A stretch of 64,000 nt of DNA. Source: RGIG3701 sp017403345. Lineage in GTDB: Bacteria > Planctomycetota > Planctomycetia > Pirellulales > Thermoguttaceae. The stretch covers positions 18,062 through 82,061 of the forward strand of contig JAFQOH010000130.1 of assembly GCA_017403345.1 (NCBI GenBank). Direction: 5' to 3'. The position numbers were made by a program, and so were the translations under genes. Shown here one piece after another: positions 54,283 through 62,803 of the stretch. Positions within the stretch are counted from its first letter, which is position 1. Each line of letters begins with the position of its first letter. The notes beneath the pieces are model-generated. The model worked only from the letters and a program-made list of their open reading frames with translations, did not search any database and was not told the origin of the DNA.

Positions 54283-56046
54283 TCACTTTCGCATCACGCA
54301 CAGGACCCAATCCTGCTCATTGGGTTTCTGCGGCAGTTCCAGCGTCCCGGAAGGGAGTGTTTTTTGCGAGACAGTTTCCATCGAACGTCCCGTTTGGGGA
54401 TCAAACCACGTGCACGCATACTCGCTCTGCGGTTCGAGTCCCTGAAGCGTTCCGGTCTCCAGCGCCTTGGAGTAGAAGTAAAAAAGGAACTCGCGGTGCC
54501 CGTCGTGAGCAGCGAAACGGAAAACGGACGGAGAGCTCGGTACGAATTCCATCTTTCGGCCGGCTTCGGGTCCCTCGTGACTAACGGCAAATTCCGGGAT
54601 CAGCTCCCACCACGCACGCTTTTCGAGAAAATCTTTCATGAAGATCACCTGCGATGCCGAGGGGAGTTCCAGCGCTTCCGGCCACTTGAGCGCTTTTTCT
54701 TCCGGCGTGACTTGCGAGACTCCGTCATGGGTCGAGGTCGTGTTCATGTCGTACGTTCCGCGGTAGAGCCAAATGTCTGCCGCGCCGTAGCCGTAGCCGT
54801 ACATTCCGTTGAGGAACGCCATCCACCCCTGCGCCCGGGCACCAAAATCTTCCGTCCAGAGAAAACAGTAAAGTCCCTCGTAAAGGATCGCCGGTTTCCC
54901 TTTTCCATCGTTCCAGTAATCTTTAGCGACTGCCGTATTCGGCGGACTGCTGAGCCGCAGACTCCACTGCACGCCGTACCAGGTGTGCCCCGGAACCTCC
55001 TGAAAGAGCGATGCATGCGCTTTTCCGACTCCGCTGCGTGTCGTGTGCCAGATATTCTCCTGGTGCGCCGTCATGGGATGGCGGTAGGGATCCAACTCGT
55101 GGATCCACGCGCAGACTTTCACGTACGGATTGGCATCTCGGGAGAATTTTTCGTAGAAATCGTCGTCTACTTCCTGCCCAAGAGTCCAGAGGACCGGGTA
55201 GGCTGCATAGCGTGCGACCCAGTATCGCGTTAGGAGTTTCAGGTAGGCTTCGTCATGCTGGATGGCGAGCATTTCGGACGGGTAGAAAAACTGCGCATTG
55301 GCGTGAACCAACCCCCGAAGCGCAATGTGCTGAAAGTATCGGTCCATGCTCTGGAAACCGCGTACGTCCTCCATCGAGATGCCGTCCGCAAAGTTCATCG
55401 TCTTGCCGATCGGTTCCGACTGGTAGACGGTGAATCCCTGCTCGGCACGGCGGTCCACGAGATAGCAGAAATGCGACTCGATCTTCAACTCCCCGGCGTG
55501 CGGTCCCGGTTCGTCAAACTCTTCGGACATCATTCCCCAATGCGTGTCGCCAAGGTAGAAAAACGGCGTTCCGTCCGCGTAGACCAAATATTTCCGCCCC
55601 TCGCGCGTCTGAATGAAACCGCGTCGGTAGATCTCCAGCTCACCCGTGTACGGTACACACTGGAACGTCCCCTTTTTTCCGTGCAGTCCGGGATCTCCGG
55701 TTTCCGAACAGACCGACGTGAAACTCCACGTCCCCGGCTCGGTCGGCGCAAACCGTACCCGCCAGGTCTTCCCGCCGTCCCAGAACGCCGGCATTCGCAG
55801 GACCGTCCCTTTTTCAGAGCGGAATTCGACGTCCAGCTGCACATGGTAAAACGCCTCTTTTTCTGTAAAATCACCCGCCGATTCAAATTCCCACTCCGCC
55901 GCCGTCCAGCACTCGACCGTGAGTTCAGCCGTACTTTCTGCAGTCCGTTCGATCGTGCTTTCTGCAGCACTCTCCGACGCTGAAAGAGAAACCGGGGTCA
56001 GCAGGCAGCTGATGACCAGACTCAAAAAAAAGTTCATTCCGCGCAT
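54283..56046 (-). CDS. Exported apiosidase-like glycoside hydrolase (DUF5060/DUF4038)
   Basis: A 587-aa exported enzyme. Start 56046 has GGAG 5 bp upstream and a signal peptide (NFFLSLVISCLLTPVSLSASES), followed by a Ser/Glu/Thr-rich linker. DUF5060 (about 35-125) is a beta-sandwich: VQLDVEFRSEKGTVLRMPAFWDGGKTWRVRFAPTEPGTWSF. DUF4038 (about 140-480) is a TIM barrel with DGTPFFYLGDTHWGMM, a likely acid in LGQEVDDDFYEKF and a second acid in ILYEGLYCF. A C-terminal beta domain ends TWFDPQTGRSMETV. GH140 apiosidases share this plan; the substrate here is unknown. Confidence 0.85.
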   Translation of the reverse strand: MRGMNFFLSLVISCLLTPVSLSASESAAESTIERTAESTAELTVECWTAAEWEFESAGDFTEKEAFYHVQLDVEFRSEKGTVLRMPAFWDGGKTWRVRFAPTEPGTWSFTSVCSETGDPGLHGKKGTFQCVPYTGELEIYRRGFIQTREGRKYLVYADGTPFFYLGDTHWGMMSEEFDEPGPHAGELKIESHFCYLVDRRAEQGFTVYQSEPIGKTMNFADGISMEDVRGFQSMDRYFQHIALRGLVHANAQFFYPSEMLAIQHDEAYLKLLTRYWVARYAAYPVLWTLGQEVDDDFYEKFSRDANPYVKVCAWIHELDPYRHPMTAHQENIWHTTRSGVGKAHASLFQEVPGHTWYGVQWSLRLSSPPNTAVAKDYWNDGKGKPAILYEGLYCFLWTEDFGARAQGWMAFLNGMYGYGYGAADIWLYRGTYDMNTTSTHDGVSQVTPEEKALKWPEALELPSASQVIFMKDFLEKRAWWELIPEFAVSHEGPEAGRKMEFVPSSPSVFRFAAHDGHREFLFYFYSKALETGTLQGLEPQSEYACTWFDPQTGRSMETVSQKTLPSGTLELPQKPNEQDWVLCVMRK

Positions 56047-56090
56047 AACGTCTCCGTTTTCATTCCAAATTTCATTTAAATTTCTATTCA

Positions 56091-56121
56091 AAAAAAGAGG
56101 CGAACGTCGAAACCGCTCGCC
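56091..56121 (-). terminator. Terminator after the sugar isomerase gene
   Basis: On the - strand, a stem with arms GGCGA (56099-56103) and TCGCC (56117-56121) plus three inner pairs, followed by a T-run (A6 at 56091-56096 on the + strand). Confidence 0.7.
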
Positions 56122-56145
56122 CCGAATCTCATTTCAGTCCGTGAT

Positions 56146-57162
56146 CTAGAAACCGCGGTCAGCCAGAATGTCGTCGAAGTCGCGGAGATGATAGTCGATC
56201 CCCACGTAGTCGAGCAGACGGCAAAGCGCACGCTGCGCCACACCGACACCGTCCGGACCGCTGTATCCGCCGAACTGTCCGCCGCCTTTGACGTGCGGTT
56301 CCAGATCGATGAAGAATCCCGGGATCCCGCGAGCCTTCAGCTTCGCATCGATCTCCGGAAGCGCTTTTTTCAGTTCACGGAAAATAGCCTCATGGCCGCC
56401 GTCGCCCAAGTCGCACGGAACGAAATTCTTCAGCTGCTCTTCGTCGATCGGATCGCCTTTTTTCACCGGTTTCGGATGACGGTAGTCCTTCACGTGGAAC
56501 CAGCCGAGACCCGGCAGACAGGAACGGAACTGGTCGAGGATCTCGCAGGAATCGAAGCCCTGAACGACGAGATTTCCGACGTCAAAAACGAGCGTCATGG
56601 ACGGATGATTGATCTTTTGGTAAAGTTCCGCCATGAGCCATCCGTTTCCGCCGACGAGATTCGGTTCCACTTCCAGACCAAACGTCAGGTCGCTGCGGTG
56701 GCAGGTCTCGGCGATCTGGGAAAGCTGGTCGACTGCCTGATTCATGTAGTCGTGCGGGTCTTTGCCGAACGGATGGTAGAAAGAGAAACCGCGGATGAGT
56801 TTGCTTTCCAGTGCGTGCGTGATCTCGCAGGCACGGTTGACTTCGTCCATGTACTCATTGAACGGGACGTAGCGGTTTTTAGTGCCGTCTTCTTCATCCA
56901 CGAGCTTGACTTTGCCGATCGGCGATCCGATCGAGGAGACGTTCAGACCGAAATCATTCTGGATCTCGCGGATCGTCTGGATCTCATCCATCGTGAGCGC
57001 CATGACGTTTTTGGTGCCGTTTCCGACGTCGATGAATCGGATACTGTAATACTGAAGTCCAATGGCAGCGTAGGCCGTGAACTGTTCCTTGATGGACTTT
57101 TCGAGCTGTTTGGAAACGCCTTCGTCAGCGAAACCGGTCAGGATTACCTGGGGTTTGGTCAT
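56146..57162 (-). CDS. Xylose-isomerase-like sugar phosphate isomerase/epimerase
   Basis: A 338-aa TIM barrel of the AP-endonuclease-2 superfamily. No export signal, so it is cytoplasmic. Metal ligands are plausible in LTFGLEVEPN (Glu), MTLVFDVGN (Asp), GWFHVKDYRH (His) and FFIDLEPHVKGG (Glu). Family members interconvert or hydrolyse carbohydrate intermediates such as myo-inosose or hydroxypyruvate; the substrate here cannot be read from sequence. Start 57162 has AGGGAT upstream, a strong promoter is at 57224-57251 and a terminator follows the gene. The exported glycosidase lies next on the same strand. Confidence 0.83.
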   Translation of the reverse strand: MTKPQVILTGFADEGVSKQLEKSIKEQFTAYAAIGLQYYSIRFIDVGNGTKNVMALTMDEIQTIREIQNDFGLNVSSIGSPIGKVKLVDEEDGTKNRYVPFNEYMDEVNRACEITHALESKLIRGFSFYHPFGKDPHDYMNQAVDQLSQIAETCHRSDLTFGLEVEPNLVGGNGWLMAELYQKINHPSMTLVFDVGNLVVQGFDSCEILDQFRSCLPGLGWFHVKDYRHPKPVKKGDPIDEEQLKNFVPCDLGDGGHEAIFRELKKALPEIDAKLKARGIPGFFIDLEPHVKGGGQFGGYSGPDGVGVAQRALCRLLDYVGIDYHLRDFDDILADRGF

Positions 57163-57223
57163 TTTTGGATCCCTAGTTGGTTAAAAGGAAAGGAAAAATG
57201 GAGAAATTTACGAATTAGTATCC

Positions 57224-57251
57224 ATTATATTCAAAATGTAAGGAAATGCAA
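57224..57251 (-). promoter_or_regulatory. Promoter of the isomerase gene
   Basis: On the - strand, TTGCAT (57246-57251), 16-bp spacer, TATAAT (57224-57229). Confidence 0.7.
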
Positions 57252-57531
57252 GCCGTCCGAAGGATTTTTTCATGAAAGTGACTCAAAAAAAGGAAAATTT
57301 TCACCTGAATTTGTCTTTACGTAAACTTTTTAGCTTTTTGTCTTTGCGCAAACGGAAAACTTGCTCGTTTTGCTCTGGATCGCGCAGTCTTTTTCTTTTT
57401 CGTGAAATGCGGATCTTTTATTTTTGAAACAATGAGAAAGATGGGGTAATTTTAACGCCCGAATTTTTGAGACGAATTTCGCAAGTGCCGATAAAATCGA
57501 TACAAAATGACAAAAAAAAGGATTTTCCCCA

Positions 57532-57560
57532 TAGACGAAACGGAAAGAATGTGCTATACT
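57532..57560 (+). promoter_or_regulatory. Probable promoter of the RND transporter
   Basis: TAGACG (57532-57537), 17-bp spacer, TATACT (57555-57560). Confidence 0.4.
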
Positions 57561-57633
57561 TAAAGTGAGTATTCTCGGATTTTTTGCGTTCCCTTTGCAG
57601 AGTGCGAGGCGCGGTGTGAGAGAACGCACAAAA

Positions 57634-60579
57634 ATGATGGATCGAATGGGATCGTTTATGAAAAAGACATTTTACGAAAAGTATGCACTCCTGATCCTGG
57701 TCCTCATGACCTTTACGCTGCCGATCATGGCGGTGGGGGTGAAGCGGACCTTGGAAAATGTGCGAAACAACATTAAGGAGTGGCTTCCGGAAGGGACTGC
57801 TGAATCACAGCTGCACAACTGGTTCCAGCAGAACTTTCCGAACGAACAGTTCATTCTCATGAGCTGGGAGGGCTGCACGCTGGATGACCCGCGTCTGGAC
57901 GTCATGAAGCACCGTCTTCTGCCGCGTCGTGACGAAAAGGGTGAAGTCTTGGTCGAGGACTACAATCTGCGTTTTTTTGCAACGTACTTCTCTGGTGCGG
58001 ATTACGCAAAAGAGCTGGCAGAAGGCTCCGCGATCAGTATGCCGGAGGCTGTGGAGAGGCTGAAAGGGTCGCTCATCGGCATGGACGGCAACAAGACCGC
58101 CGCTATCATGTACCTGCTTCCTGGAAGTGAAGGAATGAACATGAAAGGCGCGGTCGGCGAGATCTACCGCCTTGCGCGTCAGGAATTCGTTTTTGACCGG
58201 ACGCAGCTCACCCCCGCACAGCTCAAGGCTGTCGAAGAGATCCAGGCTGCGCTTCCGGAGACCCCGCGTCCTGTGGAACCGAAAAACTTTCTGGAGCGTC
58301 AGATCAAGATCCCGGTCCCGGATAAACCGACGGAAACGGAACTGCGCCGCGAATCGATCGCGAAGGAGGACCTCATCGTTCTTCCGGGATTCCAGCCGTC
58401 GGAGCTGCACATGGGAGGCTCGCCGGTCGATAATGTGTCGATCGACGTGGAAGGAAACCGAACGCTCATGCGTCTTGCGTGGCTGGCGGCGATCGTCGGC
58501 TTCTCGATCGCGAGTCTGTGCCTGCGGAGTGTCCGTTTGGTCCTCATCGTCTTCTGCGCTGCCCTTTTCGCGACCGGATATTCTCTGGCGGTCGTGAACT
58601 TTACGGGTTCCTCTACGGACGCCATCATGCTCTCGATGCCGCCGCTGGTCTACGTGCTCACAATGTCCAGCGCGATCCATTTCATCAACTACTACCATGA
58701 TGCGCTCGAAGAAGAAGGCGGAGTGCGCGGTGCAGTGGAACGTGCGGTGAAACATGCTTTCGTTCCAGTCATCGTGTCGGCAGTCACGACGTCACTGGGG
58801 CTTTTCTCGCTCATGACGAGCAATCTCGGACCGATCTGGAACTTCGGTCTCTACTCCGGTATCGGCGTCATCATTTCGATTTTCATCATTTTCCTTTACG
58901 TTCCGGCTGTCCTTCAGCTCTTCCCGTCACATCGTTTTGCCGATAAAATGGCGAAAACCGAAGCAAAAGGCGAAAAAGTGGAACGCAAGGACGTCATCGG
59001 CGCGCAATGGCAGAAACTCGGACATTTCATCATCTACCATCCGTATCTGGTCATGGCGGTCTGTTCGTGCATTCTCTGTCTGGGATTCGTGGGCATCAGC
59101 CGTCTGATCCCGAGCGTCAAGCTCATGAACTTCTTCAAGCAGGACACGACGATCATTCACGACTATACGTGGCTTGAAGAGAATCTCGGTCCGCTGGTCC
59201 CGATGGAGATCGTCGTCCGCTTCGATAATGAACGCGTTAAGGAGAGTTTCAAGGGACGTACGATCCTGATCAAGGATGCTGTCGAAGCGGTCCAGGAAAA
59301 ACTGGTCGACCACAAGATCGGGACTGCGGAAGCCGGGCCGGTCGCACCGCCGCGAAAGTTCTTCTTCAACGTGAAAAAGAAGGAATCGGACGGTGAACGA
59401 CACGTCGGCGGCGTGCTCTCGGTCGAAAAGCTCCTTCCGGATCCCGAAGGCGGCAGCATGGCCGTCCGCGCAGGGTGGAACAGTCAGGTCATACGCAATT
59501 ACCCAAAACTTGGCGAGTATGCAAAATATGACCTTCAGGCAGCGGAACGGAAGTATCGTGAACGAGCAGAGCAGGCGGGACAGGAAAATCTGAGTCCGAC
59601 ACTTGAGGAGCTTGGAATCACCGGGCTGCTTGCCGAGACGCTGGCCTCAGCCGGTCTGACGACACTCGAAACTTTGCGTGAAGGGATCGAAAAGGCAAAG
59701 GAAGACGGTATCGTTTCGCAGGAACAGTATGACGAGACCAAGAATCAGATCTATCAATGGCAGGTCAACCACGGCGACGAGCTTTTCCGGATCACGTGCC
59801 GCGTCAAGGCGCTGACGGACGTCGACTACGGTCTGTTTGTGGACGATTTGCGTGCGACGATCGACCCGGTCATCGAAAAATGGCTCGTAGACCAGGGCCT
59901 GGAGGAACCGGGCGAGAAACCGGCCGTCGAGGCCATTTACACCGGCTCGGTCCCGCTCGTTTATAAAACGCAGCACGAGCTGATGGCGAGCCTTTTCGAA
60001 AGTATCCTGCTGGCGTTCGTGACTATCTCCGTCGTCATGATGATCATGCTCAAGAACCTGCTCGGCGGTTTCTGCTCGATGATCCCGAACATCTTCCCCA
60101 TCGCGGTCGTCTTCGGCATGATGGGGTGGCTGGGAGTCCTGTGCGACCTGGGTGCTATGATGACCGCCAGCGTGGCACTGGGTATCGCGACGGACGACAC
60201 GATCCACTACCTGACCTGGTATCGCCGTGCTCTGGATGAGGGGCTCTCGCACAAAAATGCGGCACTCTCCGCCTACCGGCGCTGCGCGACCGCCATGACG
60301 CAGACCACACTGATCTCAGCGTTCGGCCTCTCGGTCTTCGCGTTTAGTACCTTCACGCCGACACTTTACTTCGGCATCATGATGCTTCTGCTTCTGTTCA
60401 TGGCTCTGTTCGGAGACCTGATCTACCTCCCGTCCATCCTGACTATCAGCGGCGGAACCATGTTCGCGAAGGGAAAGAAAGTCCAGCAGGAGAATAAAGC
60501 AGAAATGGCGATGAACGCAGAAGCGGAACCTCTTGCGGAACTTCCTTCGGGAACAGAAAACGCAGCCCCAGAGACCTGA
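57634..60579 (+). CDS. MMPL/HAE3-type RND transporter
   Basis: A 981-aa inner membrane protein of the RND superfamily that may move lipids or hydrophobic compounds. Start 57634 (GAGAG 10 bp upstream) is preferred; ATG 57658 is also possible. Helix 1 is KYALLILVLMTFTLPIMAVGV. The first periplasmic loop (about 35-270) is followed by six helices (LMRLAWLAAIVGFSIASLCL through FIIFLYVPAVLQLF). A second loop spans about 485-785, and a second set of helices includes GMMGWLGVLCDLGAMMTASVALGIATDDTIHYL, the charged proton-relay-like region. The second loop has an insert near 655-690 that looks like a helix-hairpin-helix. The tail is Ala/Glu-rich and cytoplasmic. Confidence 0.9.
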   Translation: MMDRMGSFMKKTFYEKYALLILVLMTFTLPIMAVGVKRTLENVRNNIKEWLPEGTAESQLHNWFQQNFPNEQFILMSWEGCTLDDPRLDVMKHRLLPRRDEKGEVLVEDYNLRFFATYFSGADYAKELAEGSAISMPEAVERLKGSLIGMDGNKTAAIMYLLPGSEGMNMKGAVGEIYRLARQEFVFDRTQLTPAQLKAVEEIQAALPETPRPVEPKNFLERQIKIPVPDKPTETELRRESIAKEDLIVLPGFQPSELHMGGSPVDNVSIDVEGNRTLMRLAWLAAIVGFSIASLCLRSVRLVLIVFCAALFATGYSLAVVNFTGSSTDAIMLSMPPLVYVLTMSSAIHFINYYHDALEEEGGVRGAVERAVKHAFVPVIVSAVTTSLGLFSLMTSNLGPIWNFGLYSGIGVIISIFIIFLYVPAVLQLFPSHRFADKMAKTEAKGEKVERKDVIGAQWQKLGHFIIYHPYLVMAVCSCILCLGFVGISRLIPSVKLMNFFKQDTTIIHDYTWLEENLGPLVPMEIVVRFDNERVKESFKGRTILIKDAVEAVQEKLVDHKIGTAEAGPVAPPRKFFFNVKKKESDGERHVGGVLSVEKLLPDPEGGSMAVRAGWNSQVIRNYPKLGEYAKYDLQAAERKYRERAEQAGQENLSPTLEELGITGLLAETLASAGLTTLETLREGIEKAKEDGIVSQEQYDETKNQIYQWQVNHGDELFRITCRVKALTDVDYGLFVDDLRATIDPVIEKWLVDQGLEEPGEKPAVEAIYTGSVPLVYKTQHELMASLFESILLAFVTISVVMMIMLKNLLGGFCSMIPNIFPIAVVFGMMGWLGVLCDLGAMMTASVALGIATDDTIHYLTWYRRALDEGLSHKNAALSAYRRCATAMTQTTLISAFGLSVFAFSTFTPTLYFGIMMLLLLFMALFGDLIYLPSILTISGGTMFAKGKKVQQENKAEMAMNAEAEPLAELPSGTENAAPET

Positions 60580-60608
60580 TGCTGCTCCCCTTCCTCTTCT
60601 CCAAAAAG

Positions 60609-60634
60609 ACCGTTCCTGACCGAACGGTTTTTTT
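60609..60634 (+). terminator. Terminator after RND transporter
   Basis: ACCGTTC (60609-60615) pairs with GAACGGT (60622-60628), followed by a run of T. Confidence 0.85.
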
Positions 60635-60707
60635 GGGGATCCCGTCGGCAGATGGGAACGAACCGGCGCACATGAAGATCTTCAAACCTCCAATGCCAAA
60701 CAGAACA

Positions 60708-60747
60708 CGAGGCGTTTCCTTGAACGGACGCGCCTCGCCGTTCTTTT
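60708..60747 (+). terminator. Second possible terminator
   Basis: CGAGGCG (60708-60714) pairs with CGCCTCG (60731-60737), followed by CCGTTCTTTTT. Confidence 0.5.
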
Positions 60748-60863
60748 TATCTGTTTTTGTGAAATTCTGATATTTGTGTAACAAAAATTGGTGGATTTTT
60801 ATCAGCTCTGCATTTATAATTTACCGAAATTTTAAAATTTTTCAAAAATTTCCTCTAGGACTC

Positions 60864-60891
60864 TTGACACACATATATAGAGAGATATAAT
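60864..60891 (+). promoter_or_regulatory. Consensus promoter of the zinc-ribbon membrane gene
   Basis: TTGACA (60864-60869), 16-bp spacer, TATAAT (60886-60891). Both hexamers are perfect. Confidence 0.85.
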
Positions 60892-60972
60892 TAGAATCTG
60901 TGACTCCAAACCGTCTAGTACGATTTGGAGAATAGTGAAATTTCCTTAAATGATTTGCAATGGAGATGCGGA

Positions 60973-61740
60973 ATGTTTATTGCTCCGAAATTTTGTGATT
61001 CCTGTAAACAGATGGTTGATCCGACTGCTGAAATTTGTCCTCATTGTGGACAGACACAGCAAGTAGAGAGTTCGTCAGACGCAGAGCAGGCAGCTCCCCT
61101 CTCTTCCGTCATGCCGGAAGTGCCCAAAACATCGAATTATGTGCCAAGACCCCAGCTGAGACATGGTGCCTATTTCAATTGTGTCATGGGATTCATTATT
61201 TTTTCAGTCTTAACTTATATTGTTGGACTCTCAAATTTATTTTTGGGAAATTTGCAAGGGAGTAGCAATTATTTGTGGTGGGGCTGTGTACTGCTAACAG
61301 GTTGCTTTCACCTCATGTTCATTTATCGCGGCTGGAAGTTGATCCAAGGTCGTGAGGTCGACGTAACCCCGGGGCTGGCTGTCATGCTATTATTTGTACC
61401 GATCGCAAACCTTTTTTGGGGATTTGTTGCTGTATATGGTCTTGCCAAAAACTTGAATGCTTTTGCTCGTCGATATAAGATCAAAGCTCCGCGTGCCGCA
61501 GAAGGTGTTGTTTTGGCCAACGTGATATTGACATTGTTGGCAGGAATTATTCCGATATTTATTCAGTTTGTAATGCCCGTTTCGCTTACTTTGGTACTAC
61601 TTTGTACTAGTCTAATCACTGGGATTAATTTACTGTTTCTGTACGTTGGGTACATTTCCATGGCGATGACGGCAGAAGCGATCCAAGATGCGGTCAGGCG
61701 AGATAAATATGAAAGCGTAGAAATTCCCATGGCGGAATGA
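60973..61740 (+). CDS. Zinc-ribbon membrane protein
   Basis: A 255-aa protein of unknown function. ATG 60973 has GGAG 7 bp upstream. Residues 8-30 form a zinc ribbon (CDSCKQMVDPTAEICPHCG), then a Ser/Glu/Ala/Pro linker, then four membrane helices from about 75 on (FNCVMGFIIFSVLTYIV, WWGCVLLTGCFHLMFIY, AVMLLFVPIANLFWGFVAVY, VVLANVILTLLAGIIPIFI and TSLITGINLLFLYVGYI). Codon use is clearly more AT-rich than in the genes to its left, like the region to its right. Similar zinc-ribbon/helix proteins are usually uncharacterised. Confidence 0.72.
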   Translation: MFIAPKFCDSCKQMVDPTAEICPHCGQTQQVESSSDAEQAAPLSSVMPEVPKTSNYVPRPQLRHGAYFNCVMGFIIFSVLTYIVGLSNLFLGNLQGSSNYLWWGCVLLTGCFHLMFIYRGWKLIQGREVDVTPGLAVMLLFVPIANLFWGFVAVYGLAKNLNAFARRYKIKAPRAAEGVVLANVILTLLAGIIPIFIQFVMPVSLTLVLLCTSLITGINLLFLYVGYISMAMTAEAIQDAVRRDKYESVEIPMAE

Positions 61741-61765
61741 TGTGGGCGTTCTAAATACGGAGAAC

Positions 61766-61856
61766 ACACAAAAACCGAAAAGACGCGGAAAATAGGAGTG
61801 ATCTCAAATCAAATGTCCATGTTTTTTCGGTTTTTTCGTGATTTTTTAATTCAGAC
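61766..61856. repeat. Inverted repeat, possible TTTTCGTG-type element (copy C)
   Basis: AAAAACCGAAAA (61770-61781) is complementary to TTTTCGGTTTTT (61824-61835), followed by TTCGTGATTTTTTAATTCAG. The layout resembles the element at 37585-37745. Confidence 0.5.
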
Positions 61857-61934
61857 TGGGAGAAACACCGGGATGCAAGCAGATTCAAAGAGTGAAAAAT
61901 AAAGAAAAACGTTAAGAAAAGTTTAGTTCATCAA

Positions 61935-62189
61935 GTGTCGCAAAACACGGCACAAAACGCATTTTCTTCGGCAAAAAAAGAGGGGTTGAAAACCCAAAAG
62001 GTCCTAGCCCCATATAGCCGAGGCGGGGACACACAGACTCCGTATTTTACGGCACTTGATGACACCGAGGGGCCGAATTGGGGGCCGGTGGGTGAAATTC
62101 TTGAGTCGATTCTTTCTAATTTGGAATGTCTGAAAACAGCTCTGGGCGTGACCGAAACCGCCCATTCTGAAACGGAGGCGGAACGATGA
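61935..62189 (+). CDS. Small protein, unknown, first of overlapping set
   Basis: An 84-aa hydrophilic protein with GTG start and no clear ribosome site. It has a basic N-terminal part (SSAKKEGLKTQKVLAPYSRGG) and an acidic C-terminal helix (GPVGEILESILSNLECLKTALG). No family recognised. Its stop overlaps the next start as ATGA (62186-62189), so translation is probably coupled with the sigma-like gene. Confidence 0.55.
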   Translation: MSQNTAQNAFSSAKKEGLKTQKVLAPYSRGGDTQTPYFTALDDTEGPNWGPVGEILESILSNLECLKTALGVTETAHSETEAER

Positions 62190-62803
62190 CCGAGAGCAGG
62201 GAAAGAACGCGGTTCTTGATGGAAAATCCAGATTTGATTTACTGGGGAGCGAAACGAGGGCGGATCCCTAATCGTGATTGGGAAGATTTTCGGGTTTTCG
62301 TGTTGGGCGAGAGTTGCTTGCGTCCCGATGATTTTGACGCTGGAAAGGCCTCAATCGTCACGTATTCCGCCCGGTTTGTTCTGCTATGTGCTATTTTCTG
62401 GAAACGCGAAAAGAGGAAAGAGAGGGGCACAGGGTGGGCTTTTTCTGAAATGGACAGAGACGACGACGGAACGCGGTTTGTCGATACGATAGCACAGCCG
62501 GAGGAAAAGCCGGAGGAACGGGAACGGAGAGAGCAGGCGCAAGACTTGATACGGTGGGCGTTGTTTCATACGTCGGAACATACCCGGCGCGTCGTTGCGA
62601 CCTACCTATTCCTGAATAGTAGCGAGGGGGCAACGGTTGCGTATGGAATCAGTCGACAGCGAGTTTTCCAGATTTTGGACCGATTCAAGCGAGAGATACG
62701 CGACCTGATACGATTCAATCCTCCCCCGCCGGGATTCCGTGAAAAATATTCACTTGCTGATTTGGTTTATTTGGAGAACGCAGAAACGGAGGCAATCCGA
62801 TGA
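62186..62803 (+). CDS. Divergent sigma-70-like protein
   Basis: A 205-aa protein that I read as a divergent sigma-70-family factor. Residues about 15-75 resemble region 2 (NRDWEDFRVFVLGE, then FDAGKASIVTYSARFVLLCAIFWKRE, like the tyrosine/arginine-rich 2.3 region). After an acidic stretch (DRDDDGTRFVDTIAQPEEKPEERERREQ), residues about 125-175 resemble region 4 with the helix-turn-helix YGISRQRVFQILDRFKREIRDLI. It ends in LVYLENAETEA. It overlaps its neighbours by ATGA at both ends. ArpU-like phage regulators are an alternative reading. Confidence 0.6.
   Translation: MTESRERTRFLMENPDLIYWGAKRGRIPNRDWEDFRVFVLGESCLRPDDFDAGKASIVTYSARFVLLCAIFWKREKRKERGTGWAFSEMDRDDDGTRFVDTIAQPEEKPEERERREQAQDLIRWALFHTSEHTRRVVATYLFLNSSEGATVAYGISRQRVFQILDRFKREIRDLIRFNPPPPGFREKYSLADLVYLENAETEAIR

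Larger units (their letters stand above)
57163..57633. other. Divergent region between isomerase and RND transporter
   Basis: A 471-bp AT-rich region with a - strand promoter (57224-57251) and a probable + strand promoter (57532-57560). Nothing else is resolved. Confidence 0.5.
60580..60972 (+). other. Intergenic region with two terminators and a consensus promoter
   Basis: A 393-bp gap. It holds terminators at 60609-60634 and 60708-60747, an AT-rich stretch, and the promoter at 60864-60891 that drives the zinc-ribbon gene. Confidence 0.6.
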
